Source: Actinokineospora auranticolor (GTDB lineage: Bacteria; Actinomycetota; Actinomycetes; Mycobacteriales; Pseudonocardiaceae). Taken from it: DNA of 64,000 nucleotides. Shown here piece by piece: positions 63,348 to 64,000 of this stretch. The notes beneath the pieces are model-generated. The model ran no database searches. It was given only the letters and a program-made list of their open reading frames with translations, and was not told the origin of the DNA. The stretch's first letter is position 1. Each line of letters begins with the position of its first letter. The stretch lies in contig NZ_PTIX01000012.1 in the NCBI RefSeq assembly GCF_002934265.1, positions 124,001 through 188,000 of the forward strand. The letters are read 5' to 3'. Position numbers and translations under genes: made by a program.

Positions 63348-64000
63348 ATGCGCGCCATCACGATCAGCGAACCCGGCGGTCCCGAGGTGTTGCGGTGGGC
63401 CGAGGCCCCCGATCCGGTCCCCGGTCCGGGCGAGGTGCTGCTGCGGGTCGCGGCGACCGCGGTCAACCGGGCCGACCTGTTGCAGCGCAAGGGCTTCTAC
63501 CCACCGCCCGCGGGAGCCAGCGACATCCTGGGGCTGGAGTGCTCCGGCACGGTCGAGGAACTGGGCGACGGGGTCACCGGCTGGTCGGCCGGCGACCGGG
63601 TGTGCGCGCTGCTCGCGGGCGGCGGGTACGCGGAGAAAGTCGTTGTGCCGGTGGGACAACTGCTCCCGGTTCCGTCCGGAGTGGACCTGGTGATCGCCGC
63701 CGGACTGCCCGAGGTGGCGTGCACGGTGTGGTCGAACGTGGTGCAGACGGCGGGACTCACCGACGGTGAGACCCTGCTGGTCCACGGTGGCGCGGGCGGT
63801 ATCGGCACGCACGCCATCCAGGTGGCCAAGGCGCTCGGCGCGACCGTCGCGGTGACCGCCGGTTCGGCCGAACGGCTGAGCCGGTGCGCCGAACTGGGCG
63901 CCGACATCACGCTGAACTACCGCGAAACCGCGTTCGAGGACGAGGTGGCCGCGGACGTCATCCTGGACAACATGGGCGCGAAGTACCTGTCGCGCAATGT
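63348..64000 (+). CDS. NAD(P)H-quinone oxidoreductase / zinc-free MDR protein, partial
   Basis: First ~217 residues; runs off the right edge. Opens MRAITISEPGGPEVLRWAEA, with TAVNRADLLQRKGFYPPP, LGLECSGTVEELGDG and the cofactor-binding LVHGGAGGIGTHAIQVAKAL. These are features of the quinone oxidoreductase (QOR/PIG3-like) branch of medium-chain reductases without catalytic zinc. ATG 63348. Divergent from the M28 genes with 244 bp between. Confidence 0.93.
   Translation, partial: MRAITISEPGGPEVLRWAEAPDPVPGPGEVLLRVAATAVNRADLLQRKGFYPPPAGASDILGLECSGTVEELGDGVTGWSAGDRVCALLAGGGYAEKVVVPVGQLLPVPSGVDLVIAAGLPEVACTVWSNVVQTAGLTDGETLLVHGGAGGIGTHAIQVAKALGATVAVTAGSAERLSRCAELGADITLNYRETAFEDEVAADVILDNMGAKYLSRN

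Overview
The window is chromosomal DNA from a high-GC actinomycete. It shows strong third-position GC bias, many GTG starts, GTGA/ATGA start-stop overlaps and lipobox lipoproteins. An AftB-type arabinofuranosyltransferase points to an arabinogalactan cell wall, and an EspG-type ESX factor is present. Together these fit the Mycobacteriales/Pseudonocardiales side of the class, most likely Pseudonocardiaceae (inference). Several gene blocks match what is known of Mycobacterium tuberculosis H37Rv from about Rv3663c to Rv3805c: dpp, recR-ybaB-amidase-dnaX, tadA/tadA-associated/tyrA, pat and aftB. The window is therefore a core region seeded with accessory islands, not a mobile island.

Region by region. 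1-4255 (-): a peptide ABC importer operon (permease C, binding lipoprotein, permease B, start of an ATPase) with a 15-bp hairpin before the second permease. 4565-6064 (-): ybaB, recR and a P-loop kinase. 6140-8564 (+): amidase, beta-propeller-like protein, NADAR protein. 8681-9316: a 5'-truncated transposase. 9372-12552: dnaX, a flavin monooxygenase and the SRP RNA. 13369-16976 (+): a two-gene unit in which the first protein joins a cyclase-homology domain, one membrane helix, a binding-protein-like domain and a von Willebrand A domain, followed by a solute-binding lipoprotein. 17230-18088: a 50-aa acidic cistron and a leaderless lysin-like protein. 18346-22873: tRNA-Ser genes, DUF2786 protein, aminopeptidase P, CsbD, TadA. 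22951-29896: M20 hydrolase, prephenate dehydrogenase, a fibronectin-III membrane protein, a glycolipid-binding-like protein, a FUSC exporter. 29969-31177: an LPDTG-anchored thioester adhesin.

31719-39590 holds a DUF885 hydrolase, a MarR-regulated ABC exporter, an MFS transporter and small proteins. 39591-41026 is a gene-free, strongly C-over-G skewed tract. It ends at a perfect DasR-type palindrome in front of a secreted GH20 hexosaminidase. 43580-43818 has tRNA-Arg and tRNA-Ser. 44104-49009 carries a CoA-transferase pair, EspG coupled to a catalytically degenerate dienelactone-hydrolase fold, an aromatic aminotransferase and a TauE/SafE permease. 49010-49872 is a repeat island (18-bp and 6-bp arrays between two diverged ~90-bp repeats). 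49873-52921 is a GntR-regulated MFS/DUF1445/small membrane protein unit. 53048-54270 has a zinc metallopeptidase with eight 27-bp tandem repeats upstream. 54819-63103 holds a secreted 5'-nucleotidase, MarR regulator, the fourth tRNA-Ser, AftB-like transferase and two tandem secreted M28 peptidases. A quinone oxidoreductase runs off the right edge.

The best candidate for an undescribed system is 13369-16976. An extracellular binding/VWA module appears to be linked through one membrane helix to a cytoplasmic domain that keeps the metal and transition-state residues of class III nucleotidyl cyclases. No database search was possible, so family assignments rest on motifs, length and context.
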